DNA of 64,000 nt from Euglena gracilis (GCA_039621445.1 CP154957.1:39898654-39962653); one strand, 5' to 3'. Shown: positions 19,401 to 28,700, counted from the stretch's first letter. Numbers and translations: made by a program. Notes: generated by a model from the sequence alone, not told the origin.

Positions 19401-20721
19401 TGTTGTGAAGGCGTGTGACTCCCTCTCAAGGCTCCCCCAGGCACACCTGCAGTTCACCATCCTACGATATTGCCTGACATCATGCAAAGTCAATGACCTT
19501 CTCCGTGCCACACCTCTTTCCACAGGCCGCCCAGAATGTGCAGCTTTTCGTACAACCCTCCGACACTGCTTTGAAGGAATAGTTGGCGGCCCTTGCTCAC
19601 CTGAACAATGGGAACAAGTTTGCCTCCCCATCCGGCTCGGTGGACTCGGCATCTCTGATCCAGGACACATTCGTTTACCAGCTCGGATTGCTGGCATTGT
19701 GGAATACATCCGTCGGGGCCCCGAAACCCTTGGCATTCCTTCGGCATTCCCCAGGGCCCCCTCAGACACTTTGGTATGCCTCCAAGAAGCATCAACCCTC
19801 CTTGGCAACGTTGCCCCACTTGTGCAATGGGTCGATGACCTGTCACTCTTGAAAGACGCGCAAAGCCCTCACACCTCCCAGAAGTGGTGGAATGGACAGT
19901 TCTCCACGGCACGGCAAACAGTCCTAGCAAGAACCCTGCCCGCTACTGATCAAGTCCGATTTGCCAGCCAATGCCAGCCTCATGCCATGGCTTGGGCGGC
20001 CGCCACCCCAAGCACGGGCACCCGCACTTTGTTGCCTTCCGCTGAATTTCGATGCCTTTTGCGGTGGAACATTGGCATGACGCTCACAGAGGGAGCCTCT
20101 TCTGGAAAGACACTCTGCCCAAAGTGCCAGGGAACATTGGATGTTTCTGGACATCACCTGCTATGTTGCAAATTCAACAACCTGTACAAGCGACATGCAG
20201 CGGTCCAAGACTTCCTCACCTCCTTGGCTCAACGTGCTGGATTCCAAGCCAAAAAAGAACAACGGGCTGATGACAACTCCCGCCCTGGTGATATCTTCAT
20301 CCCTCGCCTTGACAGTGAGGGCCCGGTTGCCATCGACGTCACCATCCGTCACACACAGACCCCAAGCAACCCTCTGAGCCGTGCCGCACAACTTCCGATT
20401 TGGCAAGAAAAACAAGAAGCTGACAAACACCGCAAATATGACGCAACTTGCTCGAGACGAGGCTGGCGCCTTACCCCGTTTGTGCTTGACTGCTTTGGCG
20501 GCCTGGGACAACAAGGTCGTTCTCTGATGTCCACCCTCCTCAAAGCCTTGTTAGGGCAAAGGGAGGGTTGGCTTCAGCGCCAAACCGAAGCAGAAGTGTG
20601 GCAAGGACTCTCACTCACCCTGGCGAAAGAAATCTCTAAACAACTGGTTTGGAGCTTCTACACCAACCTGTCAAATGACATTGACCTCTCTGCCGGTTGC
20701 CACCTCCCGTATTCCCAGTAA
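16441..20721 (+). CDS. LINE polyprotein: 2A motif, reverse transcriptase, restriction-like endonuclease
   Basis: Seen: one frame of ~1426 codons from the first in-frame ATG (16441). The true start is uncertain because the first ~290 residues are low-complexity. A 2A motif, DVEANPGP, lies at 17284-17307. RT blocks follow: APGPSGLRPDHL near 18400, RPIAAGECLRRLVAKVL near 18625, VDLTNAFNS near 18840, GAQQGDPCGP near 18994 and YLDDGH at 19093-19110. The C-terminus has CPKC...HHLLCC near 20118-20170, then RPGDIFIP and AIDVTIRH near 20280-20350. Known: CCHC plus PD-(D/E)XK endonuclease after RT marks REL-type non-LTR elements (R2/NeSL/Hero-like grade). 2A causes ribosomal skipping. Inferred: an apparently intact autonomous LINE; the clade is not settled. 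Confidence 0.9.
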   Translation: MLSSVAYWAAQPWWHLLGLQRPPPLGLQRPPHLGLQRPPHLGLQRPPPLGLQRPPICQPLSATFSSSVFSSVFCIASQTSDQLKWQTPSFHSTSYTKSCDTFCSSFDLTLKNILPPQPLSDTFLPQCPAKSPLGLQRPPCHTISVCFSLSWPTSANPPCIQPFFGSPKVTHHQPFHLHAGKPSGVDIFPNQPPRLLSNIVLQPCLCHLTPGIGHLFTVLVFIARPTHPPTHQPNTPKNVLASFFGNPANTSLHQRFAKTHGPVKIKHHASSGRGEEALTCGDVEANPGPEDDVEMSTASQCSQLGTAHGSWFPMNALPVFPQLPFALPTASGVSGLDTGGQWLQDHQNASFLPLMDNIHPVSLPSPQPPTPTHLPIQSTTASSSTTTAQPPQRSCAISPVGAGVSNPGQPASHSQGDVAMLPNSQDSRQRRVSCSVPPGAFLDDGATLSPSFAEIGLDSRPTLVHIPRGAVVQVTCTFVTLLRNFNANPSWLTLHSLWAFPKAVLCPLKRGGKTHWAHVGRKVAERARLYLQRPVKDSWEDSALPELPPPAARTRLAASNEESAHRERLLNRVETLVGHGAISKACRVLTSDGVQDSSDPTVMARLHALHPFEEPPGFGTWDPSHQLQFARDPETLRDRTFALRKLICTFPKDSAPGPSGLRPDHLRSMLADLPGSRAEDLLECLDKFVTDCISKGVHPLMAPILSSATLTPLRKAAANPQNGGEPAADGTRPIAAGECLRRLVAKVLMHHPSVTQSLKDLCPLQTGVGVRNACSLTAMGLQQMVDDLHNKKEERWGLLQVDLTNAFNSMFRASALDSVRRRCPSALPWLESCYSQHSRLFCGKSMLPSARGAQQGDPCGPALFAWGLQDMLEDLSASVEWQGWYLDDGHLLGSPMQLHSALSTLSREAGKRGLAVNLAKCNLWGPSFTSAGNHACFSDAIPPDSPLRQVPIIPFVKDSGVKVLGVPLCHPEGDAFARQIWRKRVDGVVKACDSLSRLPQAHLQFTILRYCLTSCKVNDLLRATPLSTGRPECAAFRTTLRHCFEGIVGGPCSPEQWEQVCLPIRLGGLGISDPGHIRLPARIAGIVEYIRRGPETLGIPSAFPRAPSDTLVCLQEASTLLGNVAPLVQWVDDLSLLKDAQSPHTSQKWWNGQFSTARQTVLARTLPATDQVRFASQCQPHAMAWAAATPSTGTRTLLPSAEFRCLLRWNIGMTLTEGASSGKTLCPKCQGTLDVSGHHLLCCKFNNLYKRHAAVQDFLTSLAQRAGFQAKKEQRADDNSRPGDIFIPRLDSEGPVAIDVTIRHTQTPSNPLSRAAQLPIWQEKQEADKHRKYDATCSRRGWRLTPFVLDCFGGLGQQGRSLMSTLLKALLGQREGWLQRQTEAEVWQGLSLTLAKEISKQLVWSFYTNLSNDIDLSAGCHLPYSQ
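16487..16612 (+). repeat. Five tandem copies of a hairpin unit GGGCCTGCAAAGGCCC
   Basis: Seen: a ~24-27 bp unit whose core GGGCCTGCAAAGGCCC is a perfect 6-bp stem with a GCAA loop, repeated five times. Further copies or relics lie near 16835-16855 and 16925. In the LINE frame it codes for repeats of GLQRPP. GCAA fits the GNRA tetraloop class, so as RNA this would be a string of stable hairpins. Confidence 0.85.
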
Positions 20722-21839
20722 ACACCTTCGCAAACCACCAGTTGACCTTGGTTAACCCACCCCCTCCACTTGAAAACCCTACCCTCTTCATACTCCTTTC
20801 CTCTATATCCTCTCCTTGATATGCCGCCAACGCCAGCCATCTGCTCCAAACCAAGGCCAACCCCAACCCATGAACCCATGGAGTAAAACAGCCCAAGCCC
20901 AAGCCCAAGCCGAAGGTGACACTCCCTGGGTCCTGATGCACACATGCCAACCAGCGGCAAGAAGGGCGAAAACCCGACACAAACACGCCATCCAGTGGCA
21001 AAGGAGGTACAAACGCCCCCCTCCCCGCCCAATATATATTGAAGGTGACCTTTGCTCATCTTCCTCTAACCACTGACCTCCGCACCCTGAACAGATCACT
21101 CTTCACCCTGTTGTACATTACACCCACAGTATAGACAACCCGCGACCTGTGGCGGCACAGGGAGTCGCAAGGGGGTTCCTCTTGTGGCGAGGGCCAAAAG
21201 AGACATTTCCCTAGGCCCGGGGCACGGATTGGGTGAAGCTGAGCTACCCACCGTGTAAAAACAATCTTCTTACCTTCGAGTGTTCCTCCCTTTTGGATTT
21301 AGGTTTTATCTTTCTTCTAACTTCAGATAAAAGCTATTTGGAGGATCAGGAATACATTGATGCAAGACTTTTTGAAGATTGAGTTAGGTATGCCCATCTG
21401 CAGGTGTCTTTTGAAGAATGATTCCACTGGTCTTTTCTGGTGCAGCTGGACCACTTTCACAAATGTGGCATTTTTTCCAAAATTTGGTCCACTGGGTGAC
21501 AATTTTGAGTCCCACCCTCTCGTGTGGCATGTCTTCTGTTGTGTGTTCTGTTTTTATGTGATTTTCTGAACGTTCTCGTGGTTTTCTGTTTGTGTTTTAC
21601 AGTTTTGGAACTTTTGCTTCCATTTCACAGAGCAGTGGCTGCAGCTCTGTGGCTTTGGCCTGGTGTTTTGGTGACATTTTGGCCTTGTATTCTGTGTTTT
21701 CTTGCTTTCCAATTCGCCTTAAAACTGTAATTCTGAAATTGAATTCTAATTCTGTCATCATGTTGTCTTTCATTTGTCATCCTTTCACTTCCAGGTTGAA
21801 ATGTGAAGAAAAAGAAGATAAACCAAGAGAAGAAGAGTA
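20722..21839. other. LINE 3' flank and unassigned sequence
   Basis: No gene seen. 20722-21260 is probably the LINE 3' UTR. It includes an AAGCCC run near 20890-20910 and no obvious poly-A tail. From 21300 the sequence is AT-richer with intron-like T tracts, and no conserved protein is visible. Confidence 0.35.
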
Positions 21840-22009
21840 CCCCCCCCCATATTGTCCCCCCCCCATATTGTCCTTCGGCCCCGGCCGACGGGGGTTTTTT
21901 TTGGCTCGGCCAATGAAATTCCTTTGGTACCCCCATATTGTCCCCCCCCCCCATATTGTCCGGTCGGGCCTCCCGGGGGGAGGTCGGTGGGACAATATGG
22001 GGGGGGGGG
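21840..22009. mobile_element. Poly-C MITE, ATATTGTC subfamily, TA-flanked
   Basis: Seen: TA at 21838-21839, then CCCCCCCCCCATATTGTCC, with the same word repeated about four times in one direction. The inverted form GGACAATATGGGGGGGGGG closes the unit, followed by TA at 22010-22011. The interior shares CCGGCCGACGGGG and GGCCAATGAAATTCCTTTGG with the copies at 23125, 32387 and 34871. Inferred: a miniature inverted-repeat element that duplicates TA on insertion. Confidence 0.8.
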
Positions 22010-22011
22010 TA

Positions 22012-22458
22012 ATGAAATGAAGGTGTCAGGGTCCTGTGGTGTTTTGCGGAAAAACACAAGACCCTGTAGCTGTGAATTGCAACGTTCGCCTTCGCTTTGT
22101 TGCAACGTTCACCTTTGCTTTGGTGCAGTTCAAAAAGGTTGGTATTTTTTTCTTCTTCCAAAAGGGCTTTTGAAAAGGGCTTTGTTGGGCAGTTTGGGGA
22201 ACACTTTTAGTGCCACAGGTGGGGGGGACCAGTTTTGGTGTCAAGGGTTTCTTTTCTTGGGGGGGTTCAAAAAATTACACTCTATTTCTTTCAGTTCCCT
22301 GTGCAAAAGGTTTCCGGAAAGGGACAATCTGGGCATTTTTTTTGAACGCCTCAAAAGGGCGCACTTCTTGGGCAACAAACCATTCAGCGTGCAGAGCATT
22401 CTGGCAACTTTCAACTCGCTCCAACGGTGACTTTCATTGTGTCACACGTACAGTTACG
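22012..22458. other. Unassigned stretch between two small elements
   Basis: No gene seen. A short tandem motif GTTGCAACGTTC(G/A)CCTT(C/T)GCTTTG occurs near 22078-22125. The rest is T-rich with no recognisable protein. Confidence 0.35.
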
Positions 22459-22460
22459 TA

Positions 22461-23883
22461 CAGGGGGTAGTTTAAAGGCGCCGGGTACTTAATACGTAGG
22501 GATTAAAGGCGCCCGGATTAAATTCGGTTTCGGCACCAAACCTCGGCGGATTAAATTCGGTCCGGGCCAAGGAAGGCTCAAAAATGTCATGGAGCCGACG
22601 TTGTTTTTTTTTGTAACTCTTTTCAGTAGAACGGACGGGAGTATTTGGTCCCGAATGGAACGGGAAAAACAGTTTTGTCAAAAAAAAATGGAATCCCCAG
22701 AAAAAATGAAAAAGTGCAAAAAAGCCGAAGGAATTAATTTGCAGGGCGGGGTGTGTCATTTTTCTGCGGAATTTAAATATTTACCCACGGTGCGCCCAAG
22801 GCCAAAACAAAAAACAACGAGCCAGCCTGAACAAAGCCCGCCTGAAACAACATTTTGCCAAACACCAAAAGAAGGTTCACAACAAATTAAAACAAATTTG
22901 AGCAAAAACACTGAAACTGAAACAAACGGCGCTATATTACAAAAACTGCAACAGTTAAAAACGACTTCATCTTCGTTCGTCCCCTTCTTTCTCAACTCTC
23001 CTGAAGAAGATGGAAGGTGGAAGGAATGCTAATTAGAATGCTGCTGAGTTGAATTGTGATGCATGAAATGTGCAAATGTCGACTGAATGATGTCACATGA
23101 AAAAAATGCAGAAGAAAACGTATACCACCCCCCCCCCCCCTTATTGTCCCCCCCCCCTTATTGTCCCTGGGCCCCGGCCGACGAGGGATTTTTTGGCCCG
23201 GCCAATGAAATTCCTTTGGTACCCCCTTATTGTCCCCCCCCCCTTATTGTCCGGTCGGGCCTCCCGGGGAGAGGTCGGTGGGACAATAAGGGGGGGGGGG
23301 TATGGGATTTGCTGGAAGATTGTCCTTGAAAAAAACGATTGTGATGACAGCCGCAGACAAATGTTGCTAAATGACGTTGCAGATGCATTCAGACATCTTG
23401 ACAACATAAAAATCTTTTAGAATGTTTGGAAACACTGCAGAACAACACAGGGGAACAACACAGGGATCACACCTCCAACTGCAAGGTGATCAGCAGGAGG
23501 CCCACTGCTTGTTCACCTTTTGTTTCTTGGATTTCCTGAGTGAGAAGGCAACGAGGGGAGAAATTTGGGAGGAAGTCAACCTGTTTTCTAGCATATCTTC
23601 CGCCTCGACACAACTGCTTTGAAATCTTTCTCCTCTCTGGAGTCCTCTCTGGAGAAAGAATGAATGCCAGTGATAAACGGAAGGAATATGGTGCCTTACT
23701 CCAAACTGTCCTTCTGCACCAGAAATCTGTGCATTCACCAATTAGGAATATCCTCCATAGCGGTTTAACTCGCTGGATTAAATCCGGTCTGACACCCGAA
23801 CCTCGCTGGATTATCCGATTTAATCCAGACCGAGTTAAATGTCAAACCGAATTAAGTGTCCAACGATTTAAAGCTACCCCCTG
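22461..23883. mobile_element. 1.42-kb TA-flanked DNA transposon (non-autonomous, pogo-like ends)
   Basis: Seen: TA at 22459-22460 then CAGGGGGTAGTTTAAAGGC. The other end reads, on the opposite strand, CAGGGGGTAGCTTTAAATCG, followed by TA at 23884-23885. Subterminal GGATTAAATTCGGT / GGATTAAATCCGGT motifs occur at both ends. No transposase is seen. A poly-C MITE (23125-23300) is nested inside. Known: pogo/Tigger elements start CAG and duplicate TA. Inferred: mobilised by a related transposase, possibly the type encoded at 26.6-32.4 kb, whose ends have a similar layout. Confidence 0.8.
23125..23300. mobile_element. Poly-C MITE, TTATTGTC subfamily, nested
   Basis: Seen: TA at 23123-23124, CCACCCCCC... 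with CTTATTGTCC repeated four times, an inverted GGACAATAAGG plus poly-G at the right end, and TA at 23301-23302. The interior is nearly identical to the copy at 21840-22009 except that ATATTGTC is replaced throughout by TTATTGTC. Confidence 0.85.
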
Positions 23884-24014
23884 TATGACAATTTTTTTTT
23901 TCTCGTTTGACACGGAACCCACGTTTCACCGGGGTGGTTGTCAGTGACGATCCCGCTTTCCTAAAATGACGACTAAATTACAGTGGTCAAAATGACGATT
24001 CCATTCATGATATA

Positions 24015-24254
24015 CCACCACCCCCCCCCTAATTGACCCCCCCCCCCTAATTGACTAATCGCCCCGGAGAAAAATTTTTCGACCCCCCCCCCTAATTGAC
24101 TACCCGGGGGGATTCTGTGCTGAAGCACCCCCTAATTGACGGTACCCCCCCCCTAATTGACGGTACCCCCCCCCTAATTGAACCCCCCCCCTAATTGACC
24201 AAAAGGGGGGTCCCGTGGAGAGGTCCCACGGTCAATTAGGGGGGGGGGAGGTGG
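24015..24254. mobile_element. Poly-C MITE, TAATTGAC subfamily
   Basis: Seen: TA, then CCACCACCCCCCCCCTAATTGAC, with the word CTAATTGAC after nearly every poly-C run (about eight times). The inverted end GTCAATTAGGGG... GAGGTGG is followed by TA at 24255-24256. A reverse-oriented partial copy of the same subfamily lies at about 24826-24956, sharing CTGAAGCACCCCCTA and the CCGGGGGATTC interior. Confidence 0.8.
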
Positions 24255-24490
24255 TAACAACATTGAATGTATAACACAAACAATTGGGACATGACACCTG
24301 TCGAGTTTACATCATTTGTTGTAACCGTGTTTAGAGGCCCGGCGCCTGCCCTGTATTTCGTGGCTATGAACACGGAAAACAGGGCATATTTTCTTAACCC
24401 GGCAATATGCCCTGTTTTTCGTGGTAAGGTGAACACGAAAAACAGGGCATATTGCCGTGTTCAGGGGCTCCGTGCGGAAAATCGTAGGTG

Positions 24491-24631
24491 ACCATATTGC
24501 AGGTCGGGCCGACCTGGTCGGCCCGACCTATAGTCGGCCCGACCTGTGTGGGTGGCTTATCGACCTCCTGTGTGGGTCGGGCCGACCAGGTCGGGCCGAC
24601 CAGGTCGGGCCGACCCACAATATTCCGCACT
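24491..24631. repeat. Array of 13-bp palindromes GGTCGGGCCGACC
   Basis: Seen: about six copies of GGTCGGGCCGACC or its complement GGTCGGCCCGACC. The whole block reads as an inverted repeat bounded by ATATTG (24494) and CAATAT (24622). Each unit is itself self-complementary apart from its central base, so the array can form hairpins at two scales. It could be a small foldback element or a protein-binding array. Confidence 0.75.
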
Positions 24632-24676
24632 ACCCCCCCCCCCTTCTGGAGATTTAAAGCCCCCCCCTGAAAAAAA

Positions 24677-25301
24677 CTTTTGTCCAAATCACCCCAAAAC
24701 CAGTCAAAACCCACTTAAATGGCTCCAGAACCCCCCAATCGGGGGTGAATATGCAAAAACTTGGGGAAAATGCCCATTTTGGGCCACTTTTGGGAAATGC
24801 ATTGTCTTTGCATATACCTGTCAAAAAGGGGGGGTACCGTCAAATAGGGGGTGCTTCAGCACGGAATCCCCCGGGCAATCAGGGGGGGGGTTGAAAAAAT
24901 TTTCCTGGGGCGTTTGGTCAATTAGGGGGGGGGGGTTCAATTAGGGGGGGGGAGGTGGTAACAAAATCCCTTTGCTGCCGGACCGTTTTGTGAGCATGCG
25001 CAATCAGACACCCATTGTCGGAGGGCGCCTTCGGCGCCTTTGGTCGTCTAGCGGGGGGGGGGGGGGGGGGGGGGCTGCCGCCCCCCCCCCCCCGCACCCC
25101 CCCGCCCCCCAATAACAAAATCCCTTTGCTGCCGGACCGTAGTTTGTAGGTATATGGAAAGACAATGTTTTTCCCAAAAGTGGCCCAAAATGGGCATTTC
25201 CCCCCAAGTTTTTGCATATTCACCCCCGATTTGGGGGTGTTTTGGGGGTTCTGGAGCCATTTAAGTGGGTTTTGACTGGTTTTGGGGTGATTTGGACAAA
25301 A
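24677..25301. repeat. Inverted repeat pair with ~140-bp arms
   Basis: Seen: 24677-24812 (starting TTTTGTCCAAATCACCCCAA) is matched in reverse complement by about 25155-25301. The ~340-bp centre holds a TAATTGAC-type MITE relic, a G homopolymer of about 20 and a C homopolymer at 25050-25095, and a duplicated AACAAAATCCCTTTGCTGCC. Probably a nested foldback element. The homopolymers make assembly errors likely here. Confidence 0.7.
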
Positions 25302-25469
25302 CTAACGGGGTTTGCACGTTTGCAAATTCCCGCTGTGCCTCAAACGGTCTGCTCCACTGCACTGTGTCAAGGATGCCAGGAAGTTCTGCAGGTTACAGAA
25401 TTTCCTCAGGGGGGTGCGCAGCCTCACCAATGGCTTTTTTGGTTGCCTCACGGGTCAGAGTAGCTGCCA

Positions 25470-25973
25470 TCAATTTTTGCAGCCGTGGGAGTTGCATTTC
25501 AGAGGATGGTACAAACGGGGTTTTTGGCCGAGATGACCATGGATGCGGGCAACTGCGTTCAGGTATCCCCTGAACGTCGATGCTTTCAATTGTCGGAATT
25601 TGAATTGCTGGCCACACTGTGCCCGGCGTTGGTCCTCACATTGTTTGATGACCGCTTGCCCATCAAACAACAGTGCAGGATCAAGCTCCCAAGCTGCCCA
25701 AGCACAAAGGAAAGCATCTAGTTCGTCATAGACAGCGCAAAGCGCATTGCAGACGTCCTCAAATTCAAGGAGGTGTGCCAATGCGGATTGCTCTGTCCCT
25801 TCTGAACCGGATGCTTTCTTTTTGGTAGCCTCCGTCAGAAGGTTACCATGCAAGGGGTCAACATCAGGGTTCTTTCTTTTATCCCAACCCTGCTTAATTG
25901 TGGCCAAAAATTCAGGAACTTTTGGGGGTTGTGGCAACATTCGGTCCATGGTGTTGGCAGCTTTCTTTGCCAT
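25470..25973 (-). CDS. Hypothetical protein encoded within the 1.97-kb element
   Basis: Seen: a minus-strand frame of 167 codons from ATG (25973), N-terminal MAKKAANTMDRMLPQPPKVP. The middle is Cys/Trp-rich (NALCAVYDELDAFLCAWAAW). The C-terminal part KASTFRGYLNAVARIHGHLG resembles the helical N-terminal core-binding domain of tyrosine recombinases, but only in a general way. I see no catalytic R-H-R-Y set. It may be a fragment of the element's recombinase or transposase, or unrelated. Confidence 0.3.
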   Translation of the reverse strand: MAKKAANTMDRMLPQPPKVPEFLATIKQGWDKRKNPDVDPLHGNLLTEATKKKASGSEGTEQSALAHLLEFEDVCNALCAVYDELDAFLCAWAAWELDPALLFDGQAVIKQCEDQRRAQCGQQFKFRQLKASTFRGYLNAVARIHGHLGQKPRLYHPLKCNSHGCKN

Positions 25974-26302
25974 TTTTCAAAAACAGACTGAGGAAGAACG
26001 CAATGAATACAAATAAATAAAGCAAATGGCACAAGAACGTTTTCCAGGACGCCGTGGCCATGGTTTGGGGCATTGGGACATCATTTTCATTCACTGGTTC
26101 CTTACCACGAAAAACAGGGCATATTTTCTTAACCCGGCAATATGCCCTGTTTTTCGTGGTAAGGTGAACACGAAAAACAGGGCATATTGCCGTGTTCAGG
26201 AATTTTCCAGGAAAGTCAACAAAAAAAGTGCCCGAAACCATGGCGTGAAGCATACCCATGAAATACAGGGCAGGCGCCGGGCCTCTCTAAACACGGTTAC
26301 AA

Positions 26303-26410
26303 AAAAATCGTGGGCCATAACCCGTATTCAGGCTGTATAACGGGTCAAGGGCGCCTTCGGCGCCCTTGACCCGTTATACGGCCTGAATACGGGTTATGCC
26401 CACGATTTTT
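26303..26410. repeat. Near-perfect ~52-bp-arm hairpin with 3-nt loop
   Basis: Seen: the sequence from AAAAATCGTGGGCC at 26303 pairs with GCCCACGATTTTT ending at about 26411. The arms meet at GGGCGCC-TTC-GGCGCCC (26349-26365). Only one or two bases fail to pair. It lies just outside the right end of the 24324-26297 element. Possible roles are a terminator-like RNA hairpin, a small foldback element, or a relic of a larger palindrome. Confidence 0.85.
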
Positions 26411-26555
26411 ATATAATCCATTTCTGTACTTCCTTTTTTTTCTCCCTGCAGTTATGTTGTCCATTCTTATCATGCTTCATTATGTTTGCATCAGTCCCGC
26501 TCTACGCTTCAATTCTTCAAAGGCTACTGTACAACTGTACAACTCCGGTCAGGTA

Positions 26556-26610
26556 CCACCCCCCCCCTTATTGTCCCACCGACCTCTCCCCGGGAGGCCC
26601 GACCGGACAA
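26556..26610. mobile_element. Poly-C MITE (TTATTGTC), left part, split by pogo insertion
   Basis: Seen: GGTACC at ~26553 then poly-C and CTTATTGTCCCACCGACC, ending CCGGACAA at 26610. The remainder of the same MITE resumes at 32387 after the inserted transposon. The two pieces joined at TA match the 23125-23300 copy. Confidence 0.85.
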
Positions 26611-26811
26611 TACAGGAGAGGCTTTTATTCCGCACGTGAAGTATTTCCGTTCACTTTTAATCCGCCGCTCTTAAACCGTTTTAGAGTGCCGAAACAAGGA
26701 CCCTCCGTCGGTATTTTGGTGACCGCATTAAAACCGCGAAATTTCCGCCCTGGAATTATGTCCTACTGAAGTCCCACCGAAGAATAATTCTGTTTTGTTT
26801 TTTTGTTTCAG

Positions 26812-27345
26812 GCCCGGCCTCCATGGATAAGTACGTGTCCAGGGTGAAGAAGAGTTTGGGCGACCAAGTCGCCACAGATTATCTGGAAAAGATGAAGCAG
26901 AAGGAGAAAAAAAAAACCCAGACCGTGGTTACCCTGGACACCACAGAAGAAGATGAAAGTGGCTGCCGAGATGGAGAGAGGCAGCTACCGCCAACTGCGG
27001 GTGTGGCCCTGTGCCTTTTTTCATTGCCCTCCCCCCATCCTTCACAGGTGGCCCTCGGCCCTGCCTGTCCCCCTGTCAACACTATAAGGGGCTGGCAGCA
27101 GGTTGGGGGTGGAGGTAGGCTGAGGGGGCCGGGCCGGCCAACCCTCCTCACGGAGGCCGAGGAGAAGACGGTACTGGAGTCGTTCAAAGCCGTCTGCCAG
27201 GTGGGCGCAGCAGTGGACAACGAGGGCCTTGCGTGTCTCGTCACCAGCGCAACGACCAGGACACGGACTACAACAGTGAACGTCTCCACGAGTTGGTGCA
27301 GATCGTTCGCCCGACGCCACAGCCTTCCAAACAGGCGGGTGACGT
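26812..27345 (+). pseudogene. pogo-like transposase, N-terminal DNA-binding exon(s)
   Basis: Seen: after TTTTGTTTCAG (ending 26811) the frame gives MDKYVSRVKKSLGDQVATDY at 26823, a Lys-rich linker, then GRPTLLTEAEEKTVLESF near 27132-27185 and SWCRSFARRH near 27292-27321. Known: GRP-x-LT-xxEE... and the W-xxF-xRR ending match the CENP-B/pogo helix-turn-helix that binds transposon ends. One short intron may lie at ~26985-27050 (the stretch ends in CTTCACAG). The frame runs into an inserted element at 27364, so the protein is truncated here. Confidence 0.65.
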
Positions 27346-27363
27346 CGACCCGCCCGCCAACAG

Positions 27364-28334
27364 CAGGGTTTCCCACTGATTCGTACTTGGGGACTCCCTT
27401 GCCCATTCGTACTTATTCGTACTTATTCGTACTTATTCGTACCTATTCGTACTTATTCGTACTTCTAATAGGTGACCATTTGGTATGCTTCCTTGGGCAC
27501 ATCTTCAACGTTCTGAAACCGGGAAAAGCAAGGAAAACAGGTCATTCACTTGAGAAACTATCTAAGTGACGAACTCATGCTGCCGAAATTTGTGGAAAAC
27601 AATTGCGCTGTGAAAAAAATATAAAATATTACAGGAAAAACACATTCCTTCTTTGCGATTCTTTGCGACTGATGTTGTCCAGCATGCCATGCACGAACAA
27701 ATACTCAAGATGAAACGAGCGGATTGTTCAATGTTGTGCAAAGCGTTCTTCGCAGTCACCATTGCAAAACATGCCAAAGGCTGCTTGCCGAAGGTTAGAT
27801 GACGTGTGTTGGCGGTTTTTGAAATCAATCAGTTCTGCCAAACTGAAAGACCGTTCAGACCAGGGCAATTCAATTTTGTGAGCCACACTTTCTTCCCGCT
27901 CAAGGATTTCCTTATGCTCGCAATGTGTGTGGTATACACTCTGTCCACTGACCGGTGCAAACTACTCCCCTCTTTCACACTGCCATGTACAGATGTGTAC
28001 TTTCGGATGAGTCCCCTGATGGATGGATGGTCTAACTTGTTGATGGGCAAACCTAAAAATCATTTTCGGAGGGAAAAGAGGACATGAGGCGTCCTGCAGC
28101 GTAAGATATGCATCGCATACAGAGAAGTGTGAGGGGCCCTTCAACTCAGTGCAATGGTGTAGAAAATTGTACCTTTTTCTACTTGGCAATTTGTACTTAT
28201 TCGTAACTGGGGAATGTTTCATTCGTACTTATTCGCACTTATTCGCACTTATTCGTATTTTGGCACATCTCGGCAATTCGTACTTATTCGTACTTATTCG
28301 TACTTATTCGTGTACGAATCAGTGGGAAACCCTG
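27364..28334. mobile_element. 0.97-kb element with 23-bp perfect TIRs and ATTCGTACTT repeats (hAT-like?)
   Basis: Seen: CAGGGTTTCCCACTGATTCG plus TAC at 27364-27386 is exactly repeated in reverse at 28312-28334. Subterminal ATTCGTACTT units (10-11 bp) form tandem runs at both ends (27404-27462 and 28192-28310), all reading in the same direction. Known: hAT elements often start CAGGG and carry many short subterminal repeats. No 8-bp target duplication is seen (GCCAACAG against TTCTCAGG), perhaps because of the adjacent inversion. No transposase is seen inside, so it would be non-autonomous. Confidence 0.7.
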
Positions 28335-28371
28335 TTCTCAGGCTGTAAAAGAAAAAAGGCACACCGCTGGT

Positions 28372-28700
28372 AAAGCGTGCACACACCTCCATCGTCATCT
28401 TCATCTGCGCACAATACATGACTGGGGTCTCGTCCAGTGCCAGTGTCAGGAATGGGTCGATGGCCCCTTGCTGGGGTATCCCAAAACTGTGAAAGACAGA
28501 CGAATAACATTTGTGTGACGGGGACGACACACCGGTGAGGCTCTTCCAGCATTGCTTCCATCTCCCTTCTCCATCGGTTGTCCGCCGCCCGCTCCAATGG
28601 GAGCTGAGAAGCGACCTGAAGATCCCGAACGAAAACAAGTGCGGCTGGGGAAGAGAGACAAGCGCATGACAACCGGTGTGTATTTGGGTTTTCCCCCAAA
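28372..28700 (-). pseudogene. pogo-like transposase, DDE exon in inverted orientation
   Basis: Seen: on the minus strand, VRDLQVASQLPLERAADNRW near 28630-28570 is followed by a short GT-AG intron (acceptor CTTTCACAG near 28490). The next exon reads FGIPQQGAIDPFLTLALDET, then PVMYCAQMKMTME, with a GT donor near 28388. Known: the (N/x)(M/L)DETPV block carries the first catalytic Asp of DDE_1 transposases. The other transposase exons are on the plus strand, so this piece appears inverted within the element. Confidence 0.55.

Larger units (their letters stand above)
24324..26297. mobile_element. 1.97-kb TA-flanked element with ~42-bp inverted repeats
   Basis: Seen: TA at 24322-24323, then ACCGTGTTTAGAGGCCCGGC. 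The right end is its complement with a 2-nt indel, ending CACGGT before TA at 26298-26299. Subterminal CACGAAAAACAGGGCATATT motifs occur at both ends in direct and inverted form (24370-24455 and 26105-26195). Nested inside are a palindromic array (24491-24631), a partial poly-C MITE and a ~140-bp inverted repeat pair. One minus-strand frame (25470-25973) may be its gene. Inferred: a DNA transposon of unknown superfamily with TA duplication. Confidence 0.75.
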
